From positions 140,192,818 through 140,256,817 of the forward strand of contig NC_071392.1 of assembly GCF_022682495.2 (NCBI RefSeq): a stretch of 64,000 bases of DNA, in the 5' to 3' direction. This stretch comes from Desmodus rotundus. Its lineage: Eukaryota > Chordata > Mammalia > Chiroptera > Phyllostomidae. The translations under genes were made by a program, and so were the position numbers. The notes below the pieces were generated by a model. That model was given only the letters and a program-made list of their open reading frames with translations, searched no databases and was not told where the DNA came from. Shown piece by piece: positions 1-11,090 of the stretch; position 1 is the first letter of the stretch, and each line of letters begins with the position of its first letter.

Positions 1-904
1 GCAGATGTGGCAGGAAGTGTCCCAGGGCTGAGAGTTAGGAGTATGGGGACACTTGGGGCTCAAGGGCTGACACTGCTATCAGCTAGCTCTGTGATGTTGG
101 GCAAGTCACCTCCCCTGAGGGGCAGCTGCCCATTCCCTGCCACAAGGGTGGTTGGACTCCATGTCAGAGGGATATGAAGTCTGCTTCTGGATGGGAGGAG
201 GGTCACGGAGAGAGAACTCCCAAGGCAGGCCCGACCCAGGCTGGGGGCTTCCTCTGGCCTTTGTGAGCTAATGGGATGCCAGCGTCTTGCTGGGGAGTGG
301 CCTAGAAGGGGGCCCTAACAGGGGCTTCTGGAGCAAACAGAACCGGCCAGTGCCTATGGAACAGCCAGCCAAGGGGCCGCCCTCCTCTGCAGCCCCAGTG
401 GGGCCACCCTCATGGGGCCCCAGCTCCCGGCACCTTTCTGCCTGTTGCTGGATTCTCACCTCCACGGGTCTGTCTCTTTTGCCTCTGCCTTCTGGACGCC
501 GTTTCCTCTCCACTGCTTCAGAGAACTTTGCCTCAGCCTCCACATTTTCTCCTGCTGGATGAAGACTTAGCCCGCTGCTGCTGTCTGATGCTTTTCTTCC
601 TGCCCTCGTGCTCAGCTGCCTCCATGCCTTCTCCGAACACCTGGCTCCGCTTTAGGGACCGCTCAGGCAGTTCATCCCAGCCCTCCGCCCCGATTCCTGG
701 GCTTGCCCTCACTGTTCTGGGTTAGGGGAGGTCCGCAGACCCCGAAAGATGGAGAACCCTATAGAAGGACATGCAGGTGTGGGTGTGCAGTGAGGACACA
801 GGCCCCTGGCAATGTACCATTGGCTGTTTTCTCTTCACCTTTAGCCGAGATCTGCCCAACTGAAAGCAGCCATCTCCACAAAGTGGAAGGAGAGAGGCAG
901 CAGA

Positions 905-1075
905 GTAGGGTTCTGGTCACATCTCAGCCTCTGATTTGCGGTGTGACTTTGGCCAAGTCACGTTCCCTTTCTGGGCCTGTTTTCTCATTTATACAATGGG
1001 GTCCCTACTGGCTGTGACCATCTGTGAGGATTGAGAGGATAGGCTGGTGCTTCTGGAGAAAGGCCTTGTAAGTGA
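905..1075 (+). repeat. MIR SINE relic
   Basis: Core-SINE MIR sense pattern: 'GTGTGACTTTGGCCAAGTCA' followed by 'TTTTCTCATTTATACAATGG' and 'GTGAGGATTGAGAGGAT'. Diverged; boundaries approximate. Confidence 0.75.
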
Positions 1076-2399
1076 TAAGTCCCCTGGGAAGAGAGGGGAA
1101 GGACAGGGGCAGTTGCCATAGGACAGATGGAGATTAGGTGTCCACTAGGGTGTTCTGGGTAGGGTGTGGCCGGAGGAGCCAGGGGATCCGAAGCCTGGAA
1201 GCCTTGGCTGGGACGGCGCAGGTGCAGGATTGCCTGGGGGCAGGAGCGTGGCAAGGGCTGGGGCGGGAGCACAGCTGCTCAATGCAATGGGACGAGGAGA
1301 CCTTCAGGTTTTGAGGAAAAGGCTGGGATGTAAGAGAGTGATGCCATGTGTCCCTTCAGATTCATAGTGCACTGAGGGTGTTGAGCCAGGTAGTCTGAGA
1401 GCCTCCCCACCTCTGACAGCTTTGATGTGCTGCGGCCCCCCAAACCAGGCTTTGTGGGGGCTGAGAGAATATAGACGCAAGAGGCAGAATTCAGATGAAA
1501 GCTCCCGAAGGCTGGGGCCTGAGCACCACCCACTTTCTATTTCCCAGCCCTATTTCTGGGCTCCCCAGTGGGGAGAGGGGTGGTGGAGGCGGTGCCCATG
1601 CTGGGCTGAGCCTGCAGTTTTCCTGAGCTCATCTCCATGGGAACAGGGGGTGCCTTCCCAGTGAGTTCATTCTGCCCGGAATGCGGGGGCATTTAGGAGG
1701 GAGTCATGAGTGAGCTCAGCAACTTCATGCCAGCACCTCCCAGGACGGAGTGAAGTCCCTGCCCCTAGACCCCTGCTCTCTTCGACTCCCAAGGGCCAGT
1801 GTGGAAGAGCCCACCTTCCATCCTGCAGCACCTGCGGCCAGGCAGGCCGAGCTCTTCCCCCAACTTTGTTTTCTCTCCTGTTCTCAATACACTCTGCCTC
1901 AAATCTGCCTTGCTTCTTTCTTTCTTCCGTGCTCGCTGGCTGTGGTGAGGGCTTCCTCCCTCCTCCCTGATTCTGGCCTGGGAAGTGGGACTGGGCAGCT
2001 CCGTTACTGTGTGTGGATGCGTGGTGTGTCTCCCGTACTGCCTGCGTCTGCTGTGTGTCTGGATCACCCGTGGGTGCAGATGTGTGCTGGCTTGGAAGTG
2101 AGGTGCCCTCTCTCTTCCCTGGAAACCAGAACCCCGTGGAAAACACATTCTTCTGCTTTCTCCTTCAGAGTTTCACCAAAAAGGCCATAGAACATGGGGA
2201 AAACCCACAACCTCTTACAGTTCGGGGGTGATGAGTTCTTTAAAAGTGGAATTTACGTGCCTTTAGCCGGAGCACGAACTCTCGGGTTCCCTGAGGTCCC
2301 TCCTCCTCTCCCTGCTATCTAAATCTGGCCACTTCCCACACTCGTCACCGCCTGCCTCCGGGGAACACTGAGTCTCTGCCCCAGGCAGAGAGGAACAAA

Positions 2400-2545
2400 C
2401 TGCCATCAAGAGTCAGAACTAGGTTCTAGTCCCAGATCTGCCCTTGACTCCTTGTGTGACCCTAGACAGCCTCAGGGCCTCAGTTTCCCCTTCCATGCAA
2501 TGAAAGGACTACAGGAGGCAGTGTGGGAGCTCGCTCTGTCTGGTC
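2400..2545 (+). repeat. MIR SINE relic
   Basis: MIR sense pattern: 'TTGTGTGACCCTAGACAGCC' then 'TCAGTTTCCCCTTCCATGCA'. Diverged; boundaries approximate. Confidence 0.7.
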
Positions 2546-3686
2546 TTTACCAGCTCCTGTCTGACTCTGCTCTCCTGGTGCCTTCGCCCCACACATGTGC
2601 CCTCTTTGGGGCTGGTGCTGGGTTAAGTGGGCTTACTATCAGAATTTTCACCTGTGTGTGTTTCACAGGAGTTCTGGTGTATACTGGTGCATTGAGATCT
2701 GTGCCAGAAAATGAACAGCTCTGATTTCCCACAGCCTTTCTGTCTTGTGCACCCTCCCCGCAACCCCTCCCCCCCACCACACACAGAGTCAGTATCCAGT
2801 CATGGCAGGTCCGATGAGGTCAGGCTCTGGCCCACCTCCGAGTGATGAGGAGCCACTCACCACTGCCCCCAGCATTCCAATCCAGGATGGAGCAGTCAGT
2901 CCTGTTACTCCTTCCACCTGCTGGCCTTAGCCTTCCCCTCATGGCCACCAAAGGCAGAGACAACAAACCCTTAGAGATTTCCAACAGTTCACACAGCTCC
3001 CCCTGCCTCAGCCTACTCTTCCAGCTGAAGAGCCCAGGTTGCTGTTGATGGGCTTTGACCATGAACTCTTGACCCCACTTCCCTCAGCTGGGCTGACCGC
3101 AAGCTTCCTGAGATGTCATTCAGATAGAGCATCTCCTGGTGTCTCTGGCTCATGTATACACAACTATGAACTTGGGAGTACAAGGGGTGGATCCCATATG
3201 GAGCTTGAACTTTCCTACTTGATGATTGGGGTCAGGTCACTCCAGCATCACCATCCCATGAAAAACTCCTGTACAACATTTCTCTTCAGGTTCATGGGCT
3301 CAAATTCTAAGTCTGTTCATCTAGCAGCTGCTACCTTGGAAAAAACATATGCTTTGTCTATTGCTCCCTTTTGATTGGGAGAAATTAGATTCTGAATGAG
3401 AGGCTGAATGGCTTGGCTGTGACTACAGATTGGATTAGAGAATGGTTATGAATGGTTCTAGGTTTTGATTGGGTGGGAGGCACTGGACTGGCTAGTTCTG
3501 GACTCTGAGGGATGACTGGTGGTGAATTTGGACTGGACTGAAGGCTGAGTGGACTGGTTTCTTGCTGGAATCTGATTGGGTGAACAGTTGGATGGTCTAG
3601 CAGATACATGCTGGGCATGGATCCCACGCCCTGCCCTTTCATACCAGTTCAAATTAAGTGTGATATATCCTTCAAGCAGTAAGTAG

Positions 3687-3687
<1 letters not shown>

Positions 3688-3733
<46 letters not shown>
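3688..3733. repeat. (CA)23 microsatellite
   Basis: An uninterrupted CA dinucleotide run of 46 bp in the SYNPO intron; likely length-polymorphic. Confidence 0.97.
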
Positions 3734-3734
<1 letters not shown>

Positions 3735-4364
3735 TTCCTGGTGGGCAGAACATACAGGATAGTTATTTACACCTTTGAACTTCATCTTCACCATTGTAAA
3801 GCGGGCGCGATAATCCAGCTACCTCCCCAGTCAGTCTGTTGTGAGGATCTAATGCGAGAGGAAGTATGAGACTGAGCCTTGGGGACTGGAAAGCCCCTAA
3901 GTAGGTAGGAAACAAATATGATCCCATAGAGCAGAGCAGTGCTTTACAACCTCAAAGACCTCCACACTCCCCTCCCCCTGCTCTCCGCCATGCCGGCAAG
4001 AAGTCCCATGAGGGGAACATACTGCCTAGGGAGGAATGGCCCAACTTCCTTTTGCATTTCCATCTGTCAGTGGGAACTTACTCCCCATTCAAGGCATCCA
4101 AGGAAGAATTAGAAGGCGACCATGGCAATGGGATGGGGACTGGGAGGGCCTTCGTCTTAAGTCCAATCTTAAAAAAAAATGATCAATGTTTTTGTTTAAA
4201 TTTTTTGAATGGATAATACATCCATGTGATTCAAAAACCTAAACTTACATTAAAAAAATAATGCATTAAAAGCCCCATTCCCACCCCTGTGGCTCTACAC
4301 CTTGCCCGGTTCACCCCATTTCCTAACGAACCACTTTGGTTAGTTTCATGTGAACCCTTCCAGT

Positions 4365-4600
4365 ATTTATGGCAGCTAACATCTAGTGAGCACTTTCTTC
4401 CGGGGAATCTTCTAACACATGCGGTAGTCTTTTACATTAGTTATCTCATTTAATTCTCACAACAACCCTACATGGTACGTGCTGATATTAGACCCTATTT
4501 TACAGAGGCGGAAAATGAAGTCCAGAGGCTTCCGGTTGCTTCTGCTGTTGAAGCAACTTGCCCAAGTTCATTCAGAAAGTACAGGGGTCTGTCTCCAAAG
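4365..4600 (-). repeat. MIR SINE relic
   Basis: Antisense MIR pattern: 'TTATCTCATTTAATTCTCAC', 'AACAACCCTACATGGTACGT' and 'CCTATTTTACAGAGGCGG', then a 'CAACTTGCCCAAG' block. It ends about 240 bp before the SYNPO acceptor. Confidence 0.75.
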
Positions 4601-4842
4601 CGAGAGTTCTTAACCACCAGTCACCTACCTCCCTGTTAAGCTCAAGAGCAGGCAGCATGGGCTTTTTCAAGCATCTGGAGCGAGAGTGGGGACACCTACG
4701 TTTTATTGCAGTCACTACCCGGCTTTGATCGCTGGCTTCCTTGACTGTACAATGGACAAACCAAACTCGATTCCTTCCGAAATCCCGGTGTGGAGGATCC
4801 CAACACTAACGCTTGCTCCCACCGTCTCTGCTCTCTCCACAG

Positions 4843-5514
4843 GAACGCCGCGAGAGCCTGCCCACCTCCCCGCCCTGGACGCCGGGCACTTCCCGGCCCC
4901 CCAGCAGTCTGGACGGCTGGGTGAGCCCGCGGCCGTGGGAGCCCGGCCGCGGGAGCAGCATGAGCAGCCCCCCGCCACTGCCTCCGCCGCCACCCATGTC
5001 CCCTTCGTGGAGCGAGCGCTCGGTATCCCCGCAACGACCTGAGACCGAGGTGCGGCCCCCCAGCCGCCAGCTGCAGGCTCTCCTGGCGCGAAACATAATC
5101 AACGCGGCCCGGCGCAAGAGCGCCTCCCCGCGGCCGGCGGGCGCCGAGAGCCTGCGGCCCTTTTCCCCGCCCAGGGCGCCGCCGCCCCCGCCGCCGCCAC
5201 CGCGCATGCGGTCGCCGCAGCCTGCCCGCCTGGGCCCGGCCACCACGCCTGGGGCTACGTTCGCCCCGATCCAGCGGGGCCCGCTGCTGGCTGGGCTCTC
5301 GTCCTGTGCCAGCCCCCGCAGCCCGCTGCCCGCACAGTCCAGGCCCTTCCCCTATCGCCGCTCACCCACAGATTCGGACGTGTCCCTCGACTCGGAGGAC
5401 TCCGGGGCGAAGTCGCCCGGCATCCTCGGCTACAACATCTGTCCCCGCGGTTGGAACGGGAGCCTGAGGCTCAAGCGTGGCAGCCTCCCCGCCGAGGCCT
5501 CCTGCACCACCTAA
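4843..5514 (+). CDS. SYNPO: Synaptopodin, last coding exon (C-terminal 223 aa)
   Basis: Synaptopodin is a proline-rich actin-associated protein of podocyte foot processes and of the dendritic spine apparatus; it binds alpha-actinin and regulates stress fibres. The exon starts after AG 4841-4842 in phase 0 with ERRESLPTSPPWTP and runs open for 224 codons to TAA 5512-5514. Visible parts are a proline-rich first half with polyproline runs near 4974 and 5170, a conserved central stretch LQALLARNIINAARRKSA that includes a basophilic kinase-like RRKSAS site, a second polyproline run, and a serine/acid block (SPTDSDVSLDSEDSGAKSP). The C-terminus is GYNICPRGWNGSLRLKRG then SLPAEASCTT. These match the long-isoform C-terminus of mammalian SYNPO as I remember it. 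The exon is very GC- and CpG-rich. Antisense frames here are composition shadows. Upstream exons lie outside the window. Confidence 0.96.
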   Translation, partial: ERRESLPTSPPWTPGTSRPPSSLDGWVSPRPWEPGRGSSMSSPPPLPPPPPMSPSWSERSVSPQRPETEVRPPSRQLQALLARNIINAARRKSASPRPAGAESLRPFSPPRAPPPPPPPPRMRSPQPARLGPATTPGATFAPIQRGPLLAGLSSCASPRSPLPAQSRPFPYRRSPTDSDVSLDSEDSGAKSPGILGYNICPRGWNGSLRLKRGSLPAEASCTT

Positions 5515-7230
5515 AACCTCCCCCGCCCCCAATGCATCCTCCACCCCGGGAGGGCCGAGACGGAAAGAAGAGTCCTCAAACTTGGGATACTTCAGCACCT
5601 TGTCCCCAAGGGGTGTGGCCTGTTTGGACAGCCCTAGAAATAAGGGGTCAGGAAGGAGAGCTCTGGGCTTGAGGGTGGGGTACTGACAGAGCCCCAACTC
5701 TATCATTCGGCCCTTGTGTGAACCTGGGCAAGACCCTTCCTCTGACTCTCAGCTTTCCCACCTACTTAATGGGAGTTTGGCCAAAGCAATCTCCAAACCT
5801 CTAAATGCCCCCTCCCATCAATACACACACACGCCTTGGAGAAGACAGGGTGTTGTATACATGAACCCCTGGACTTGCTGCATCCCAGGGTTCCATACTC
5901 TTCCCTCCCTCCCTGGCTCTGTTCTCTGGAGTCTGGCAAATGAGGGGTGTGTTCAAAAGATCCTAGTCCTAAATTCTCCACCCAGGTCCCGGCCTGACCG
6001 TCCGCCTTCCTGGCTCCAAGTCCCAGGCAGTAGCAGCTGTTTTCCATCCCTGCCCAGACAAGCTCTATTTTTACCATGGTGACCTTTAGAGAGGTCTTCT
6101 AGGCCAGCTCAAGGTGCCCGGTTCCTCCGCAGAGAAGAGGCGGGAAGATTCCTCCTCCCACATCCCTCTCTATGCTTTTTTCCACCCCAGCTCAGACTGC
6201 CCATGGGCATCTTATCTGCAGCCAGAGAAGAGGCAATGATTGCCCCCAGGCCCAGGACTTGAGCCTCCAGGAATGCTCTAGGTGCTTCCAACCCATCTAT
6301 CCCTTCTGGGCCCTTTCATGGTAGCCCTTTCAGTGGGACATGGAGCTTTCTGCTTTACCTGATGGCCCTGAGTTTGAGGTTGCCTGCGTGGAAAGAGGGA
6401 GGCAAAGAGGTCCTTGTTATAGTAGGGATGCAAGCAGTGGCCAGGATGCATAGAGGAGCTTCTAGTAGAAAATGGTTTGGCTCAGATGACCTCTGAGGGC
6501 TCTTCCAGTCCTGAAACGCATTCTATGGTATTAGGAAGGGAGAGAGGCAGTGGTTCAACGGTTTCCAGAGTTGGCTGGTGGTGCCCTCTAGAGGTTCAGA
6601 ATATCTTTTTGAGGATATTAAGTGCAGGGGTGCAGGTGGGGGAGGGTTATTGGAATTGGTTGAGGATCAAAGGTGTGTAGGAATCTAGGATGTTGCTAAA
6701 GATGAAGGAGAGAGTGTGATGTGGGGTTAGGGATAGACTTACCCTAACCCAAAATTACTTGTTAGATCTGGAACCCCTATGTGAGACTAGGAGAAGCTGG
6801 GGGACAGGATGTGGGTGGGGTGCTTGGAATAAAGAAGGGTCTAGGGATTGGGAACAAAGGCCCTGTTGGTGGGAAGATGAGCGGGTGCTCCAGCTTGGGC
6901 AACGATGAGTGGCCACATTTACCAAAGTCCTCACGTGCTTCAGGGTGCCTTGTAGCATGGAAGACAAGCTAAGACCTGTTTCAGAGAAGAGACACTGAGG
7001 CCACTGGCTGATGCGGTGGCATAGAATATCTACTTCTACCTGCATATCCCCAGAGAGTCAGCAGGAGGCAGCCTTAGAAAGCTGCAGTTCTGCCTCGCTG
7101 TGCCCTCATTTCACTGCCTTCTCCCCCGGTCCTCTCCTCTAACCCACTAGAGATTGCCTGTGTCCTGTCTCTTGCCTCCTATAGAATTCAGCTCTGGCCC
7201 TAAATAAATGCTTCCTGCATCCTTCTGCCT
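5515..7230 (+). other. SYNPO: SYNPO 3' UTR (probable)
   Basis: This non-coding sequence follows the SYNPO stop. It includes a MIR relic in sense orientation at about 5690-5800. A canonical AATAAA at 7203-7208 is the most plausible polyadenylation signal, which would give a 3' UTR near 1.7 kb. A second AATAAA at 8094-8099 could be a distal site. The true end needs RNA evidence. Confidence 0.6.
7203..7208 (+). terminator. SYNPO: Candidate SYNPO polyadenylation signal AATAAA
   Basis: This is a canonical hexamer about 1.69 kb after the SYNPO stop, the first AATAAA downstream of it, followed by a pyrimidine-rich stretch (7215-7275). A second AATAAA at 8094-8099 is the alternative. Confidence 0.5.
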
Positions 7231-8429
7231 CCTGGGTCAATTTCAGCTGTGTCTAAAGCCCTTCCCTTCTCCCCAACCATGGGACAGTCCCTGGGACTCT
7301 GGAGGGATGACAATGTGTAACACACATGGGATGGGAGCTTGGGAAGGAGCAACCATGAGGAGAGAAAGGGAACGATGGAAAAACTCCAGGCCATAGAAGA
7401 AGTCACTGAGGTGAAGTCCTGGTCCTGTTGTCTACTGGCCGGGTGCCCTGGTGTTAGCCCACTCCTTCTCCAGGCCTCAGCTTCCCTATTTGTGTAATGA
7501 GTGAGCCGGGCTAGGTGATGTGTCCGGGTGGTATGGCCCAGGCTCTGACCACAGGGCACTGTCACTAGAGCGTGCAGGCCCAAGCTAGGGCAGGACCCAG
7601 GGCTCTGGGGCTGCTTCCTCATGGCAGGTCAGGGCTCCAGGCAGGAGGAGATCATGTCCAAGTCCAGACAATCCTAGTGAGCCCGACCACTGGATTGTTC
7701 CTCTCCTGATGGGGACATCCTTCACCCCGAGAAGGGGATTGTGACCTCACTCCCAGGCAAGGCCACGCCTGCCCTGAGAACATTTCTCACCTTCCTGTCG
7801 GAAGCTCAGGCCCTGCAGAGGCTGGGCAGAGGAATCTGAGTGGCAGGAAGCCAAGCCCAGGCCATCCACAGCAGCGTCCAGGCTTCTTCCTAAGAAGCTG
7901 TCAGACATATATGCCGTTGCACAGCGCCCTGTCACACAGGTGCAGATGCTCCCCGCCCTGGACCCAGGGCAGCTCTGCTGGTCCCGCCTTCCATGGCAGT
8001 GGTTGGTACACCTCTCCCTCTTTATCTTTAGCTGGAACCTTCCCTGAACACAGTATCCCCCTACCTCCTGATCTTGGTCCCCAGACACCTCAAAATAAAT
8101 TCATCCCAAATGGATTCAGTAGCTGCCCCACCCCCAACCCTAATCTGCTCCTCTCCTGTTACCTTCCTTAGTTGCCTAAGCCAGACCCTGGACTGGCCAC
8201 TTCCTCACCTCAGTGCTCAGTCTCTCACCAGGACCCAGGGGTCCCCCAGTACCCCGCAAGTCCCTCTCCTCCTCCAGATGCCCCCATTATTGCCCCCTCC
8301 AGCAACCCCCATCCCTCCTCTGACCACAGTGAAGTCCTGCCTCCCGTCTGGCTCCCTCACCCCCACTTTCCATATGGCAGCCAGAGACTTCTTTGGAAAA
8401 GTGCCAGCCTGACCACTCCATGTCACCAC

Positions 8430-8740
8430 TTTAAAGTCTTCAACGGCTCTTTATAAAGCACACTTGCCTTTTGAAAAGCTTGCTGTGATCTGGCCCCTGC
8501 CCACCTGCCTGGCCTCATCTCTCAGCACTCCCCCACCTCCCAGTTCTGGTTCTACTTGCCGACCCCCTACCATCCTTGTACGTGACTTGGCCTTTGCTTG
8601 CAATTCCTGTGTCCTCTCTCTGCCCAGTTAACTCCCACTCAGCCTTCAAGACCCAGCTCAAATGTCTCCTCCTCTGGGAAGCCTTCCCCACCCCCAGGCC
8701 AAGCTGATGGCACCCTCCCTTGGATGCTCCCTGAGCATTT
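8430..8740 (+). repeat. L2 LINE fragment
   Basis: The sequence follows the familiar L2 3' region: the 'CTCAGCCTTCAAGACCCAG' block, then 'CTCAAATGTCTCCTCCTC', then 'GGGAAGCCTTCCCCACCCC'. It is a diverged, 5'-truncated relic. Boundaries are approximate. Confidence 0.65.
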
Positions 8741-8953
8741 CCCATGATGCATTTCAAAGGCTTATTTACGGGCCTGACTGGGCCGGCTGAGTTCAGCACA
8801 GAGTCCTGCCTCATTTATTTTCAGTCCAGAGAGAGAGGATCAGAGAATGTGAGAAGGTGGAGGAAGGGAGAGAAGGAAGGAGGGAAAGAAGAAGGAAGAA
8901 GTGAAGGCAGGAAAGAAAGAATAAGTAAGTCAAACAAAGATATTGAAGGACAA

Positions 8954-9008
8954 TTCATCCATCCGTCCGTCCATCCATCCATCCATCCATCCATCCATCC
9001 ATCCATCC
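8954..9008. repeat. (CATC)n microsatellite
   Basis: About 13 units of CATC/CGTC, with two adjacent CGTC variants near the 5' end and then pure units. Purine-rich (GAAGG-like) sequence at 8840-8925 lies just upstream. Confidence 0.95.
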
Positions 9009-10045
9009 AACAAATATCTATGGTGATCCTATCAGGCCCCTTTCTAGGCACTAAGGATACAATTAGCAAGCTCAAGCGACTGGAGACTCTCAGCATTTCC
9101 AGGTGACTTTGGCGTGTGCATATGAACGTGTGTGTGTACACGTGCGTCCAAACCCTTCTGTCGGCAAGGGCCTACTGCTGCGGCACCTGTCTTCCCTGGG
9201 GCCTGGTGCTTTTAGCATCTGTCCCTGGATCCTGTTGCAGCCCGAAATAAGGCTGTGAGCCACGACGAGGCGGGAAGGATTCTCGTCAGCTGAGGCTGGA
9301 GCTGACTGCAGGGCACGCTCTGCTCACTGACCGCCTGACCGCAGTAGGAACACCGACCACTCGACTCGCAGCTTCCAGACAGAGGTGTTAATCTTGAGGG
9401 TCTCACACTCTCTCTGCCCACTGTGGTCTCACCTCTCAGGTACCAGAATCTGAGGGGAACTTGAAGAGTTGGGGGGAGTCGGTGGAGGGGATGAGCCAAT
9501 TCACAGAGCTCCTTTTTGTCCAAGTGGAGGAAAAGCCCTGCAGAGGGTCTGGAGAGCGTGGGGCCTCGTAGAAACCTGAATCTTGAGCTGGGGCAGGAGG
9601 GGATCTAAGCCCTAGGTTACTCTAGGTTAAATGGGGTAGAGGTGGCTAGGATTTGAGGTGGGAATAGGTAATGGCTCTGCTTAGGACTCCAAGATCTTTA
9701 GGTAGTAGAGGGAAGCAGGGTCCCAGCCTGGAAAACGAGGGGCCCTTCTGAGTGTCTGTGAATTTCTGTGTGTGTGTGTGTGTGGCGGGGGGTTATCGAG
9801 AAACAGATGTGTGGACTGCGGAGTCCTCAGTGGTCACGGTTGGAGCATTCTCGATCATCTTGTGATCTTCACCCCAAACTCATACAGAACGCTCATGTTT
9901 GCATGCAGTTTTAGGGGGCTTGTGGATGTTCTCGAAGCCCATCCATGGCTCCTCATGATCTAGCCCAACTCCCTATGTTACAGAGAGGGGAACTGAGTCA
10001 CAGAGCTGGAAAGCAACTTGCTCCCAACAATTACAGAGGGAGTCA

Positions 10046-10090
10046 GGGTCACTGATTAGATTCCGGGTCACTGATTAGATTCCGGGTCAC
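10046..10090. repeat. 19-bp tandem duplication (2.3 copies)
   Basis: The 19-bp unit GGGTCACTGATTAGATTCC occurs at 10046-10064 and again, identically, at 10065-10083, followed by a seven-base third start GGGTCAC (10084-10090). The identity suggests a recent slippage or duplication, or an assembly artefact. Confidence 0.95.
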
Positions 10091-10414
10091 CCAGCTCAGT
10101 GCCCACTGATGGGGGCTGGGAGCGGGTGTCGGGGGACCAGATGGAGGCCGGTTGTTTTTCTAAAGGAAGGAACACGGAATAAACCTGGAAGCAAAGCAGA
10201 CGGGCACAGGGGTCCATACTCATTCAGGGAGCTCACAGGCTCTGTCTTCTCTTTTGGGGACAAGTTAGGGGATCTGGACCTGGGGCCTGCAGGGGCCTGG
10301 GGGGACTCCAGGCCTCATTTTACTTGTAAATTTCCTGGAAAGTGCCAGGAGACACAAATGGGGACATGGAGGAGGAGAAAGAGAGGGGTGAAGAAGAAGA
10401 GAGCACCATGGGGT

Positions 10415-10515
10415 GCTAGACTTACTGGGGTGATCACTTCATAAGTTATATAAATGCCCAATCACTCTATAATATTGTATGTCAACTACAATTTAAAAAT
10501 AAAAATAACATTAAA
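10415..10515 (+). repeat. L1 3'-end fragment
   Basis: The block 'TCACTTCATAAGTTATATAA' and 'AATCACTCTATAATATTG' then 'TGTCAACTACAATTTAAAAA' is clearly homologous to the L1 3' end at 25085-25180 ('GCACTTCATAAGGTGTATAA', 'AATCACCACGCTGTACACC'). It ends in an A-rich tail. Confidence 0.65.
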
Positions 10516-10724
10516 ATGAAAGAGAGCATCATGAAAGTTAGCTCTGAGCAGAGGAAAGGGGTGGTGGTTTTCTCAGTTTCCTTCGATCAGCCTGTGCCCT
10601 CAAGCCTTGGGGACAAGTCCTCGGGACAGTGGGGAAGGGCCAGCCTTGCAGACCACCATGTCACCACAGCCTACCCACCCAGACCCTGTGTCCCCCCTCC
10701 CACCTCTTTTAGCCACTGATCAGA

Positions 10725-10830
10725 GCTCCCCTGAGTCAGCAGAAGAAAACAGGTGGAGACCCCCACCTTCCCCACCCTTAGCATCCCAGCTATTTATTAC
10801 CCCTGAAGAGAGAGTGTTTCTTTAGTGCAT
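10725..10830 (+). promoter_or_regulatory. MYOZ3: Candidate MYOZ3 muscle promoter cluster
   Basis: Within 70 bp there are an AP-1/MAF-type TGAGTCAGCA (10732-10741), an E-box CAGGTG (10750-10755) and an AT-rich CTATTTATTA (10788-10797). The last resembles both a TATA box and a MEF2 site, with one mismatch to the MEF2 consensus. The cluster lies about 230 bp upstream of the first coding exon. The sites are read directly; promoter function is inferred and unproven. The untranslated exon 1 is not located. Confidence 0.3.
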
Positions 10831-11029
10831 GAAAGATTGAGCATCTCCCCCACCCTCCCTGGACCTCAGCCTCCTCCTCTGCAGAGAGGCCCCAAAGGCC
10901 CTTCCAGCTCAGACAGCCCTTGCCGGAGGCTTTGGGGTGGGCTGGAGATGGATGGGCCAGGAACTTGGAGGAGGTCTGGGAGGGCAATGGAGGCGGCCTG
11001 GCCCAGTTATGGATCGTCTCATCTACAGG

Positions 11030-11090
11030 ATGATCCCCAAGGAGCAGAAGGAGCCAGTGATGGCTGCCATGAGCGACCAAGCTGGACCAG
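11030..11090 (+). CDS. MYOZ3: MYOZ3 first coding exon (aa 1-20 and part of 21)
   Basis: The acceptor AG is at 11027-11028 (ATCTACAG), the ATG at 11030 and the donor GTAAGG at 11091. It encodes [20 protein letters not shown] and leaves one nt of the next codon. The exon may contain little or no 5' UTR if this acceptor is used; an upstream untranslated exon is expected. Confidence 0.93.

Larger units (their letters stand above)
1..4842 (+). other. SYNPO: SYNPO last intron (3' part)
   Basis: No reading frame here resembles synaptopodin, and the stretch ends in a clean acceptor: a pyrimidine tract followed by AG at 4841-4842. It is therefore read as the 3' part of the intron before the last exon. 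It contains MIR relics (about 60-140, 905-1075, 2400-2545, 4365-4600), a (CA)23 microsatellite at 3688-3733, and an AT-rich old repeat remnant around 4170-4360, probably an L1 3'-UTR-type piece. In other mammals a shorter synaptopodin isoform terminates in this intron; I cannot identify its end here. Confidence 0.75.
7231..10700. other. SYNPO-MYOZ3 intergenic region
   Basis: No gene is seen. It holds MIR relics (about 7400-7520), an L2 piece (about 8430-8740), a (CATC)n microsatellite (8954-9008) with adjacent purine-rich sequence, a short (GT)n near 9768, a 19-bp tandem duplication (10046-10090) and an L1 3'-end fragment (about 10415-10515). An untranslated first exon of MYOZ3 may lie in the last part or just beyond; I could not place it. 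Confidence 0.6.

Noticed and set aside
4806..5246. Long antisense open frame (146 codons) opposite the SYNPO exon
   Set aside because: It is a by-product of extreme GC and proline-codon content on the coding strand; Gly/Arg-rich, no family resemblance, and it overlaps a confirmed exon.
8744..9141. Frames over the (CATC)n block
   Set aside because: Microsatellite translation (repeating Ile-His-Pro-Ser), not a gene.
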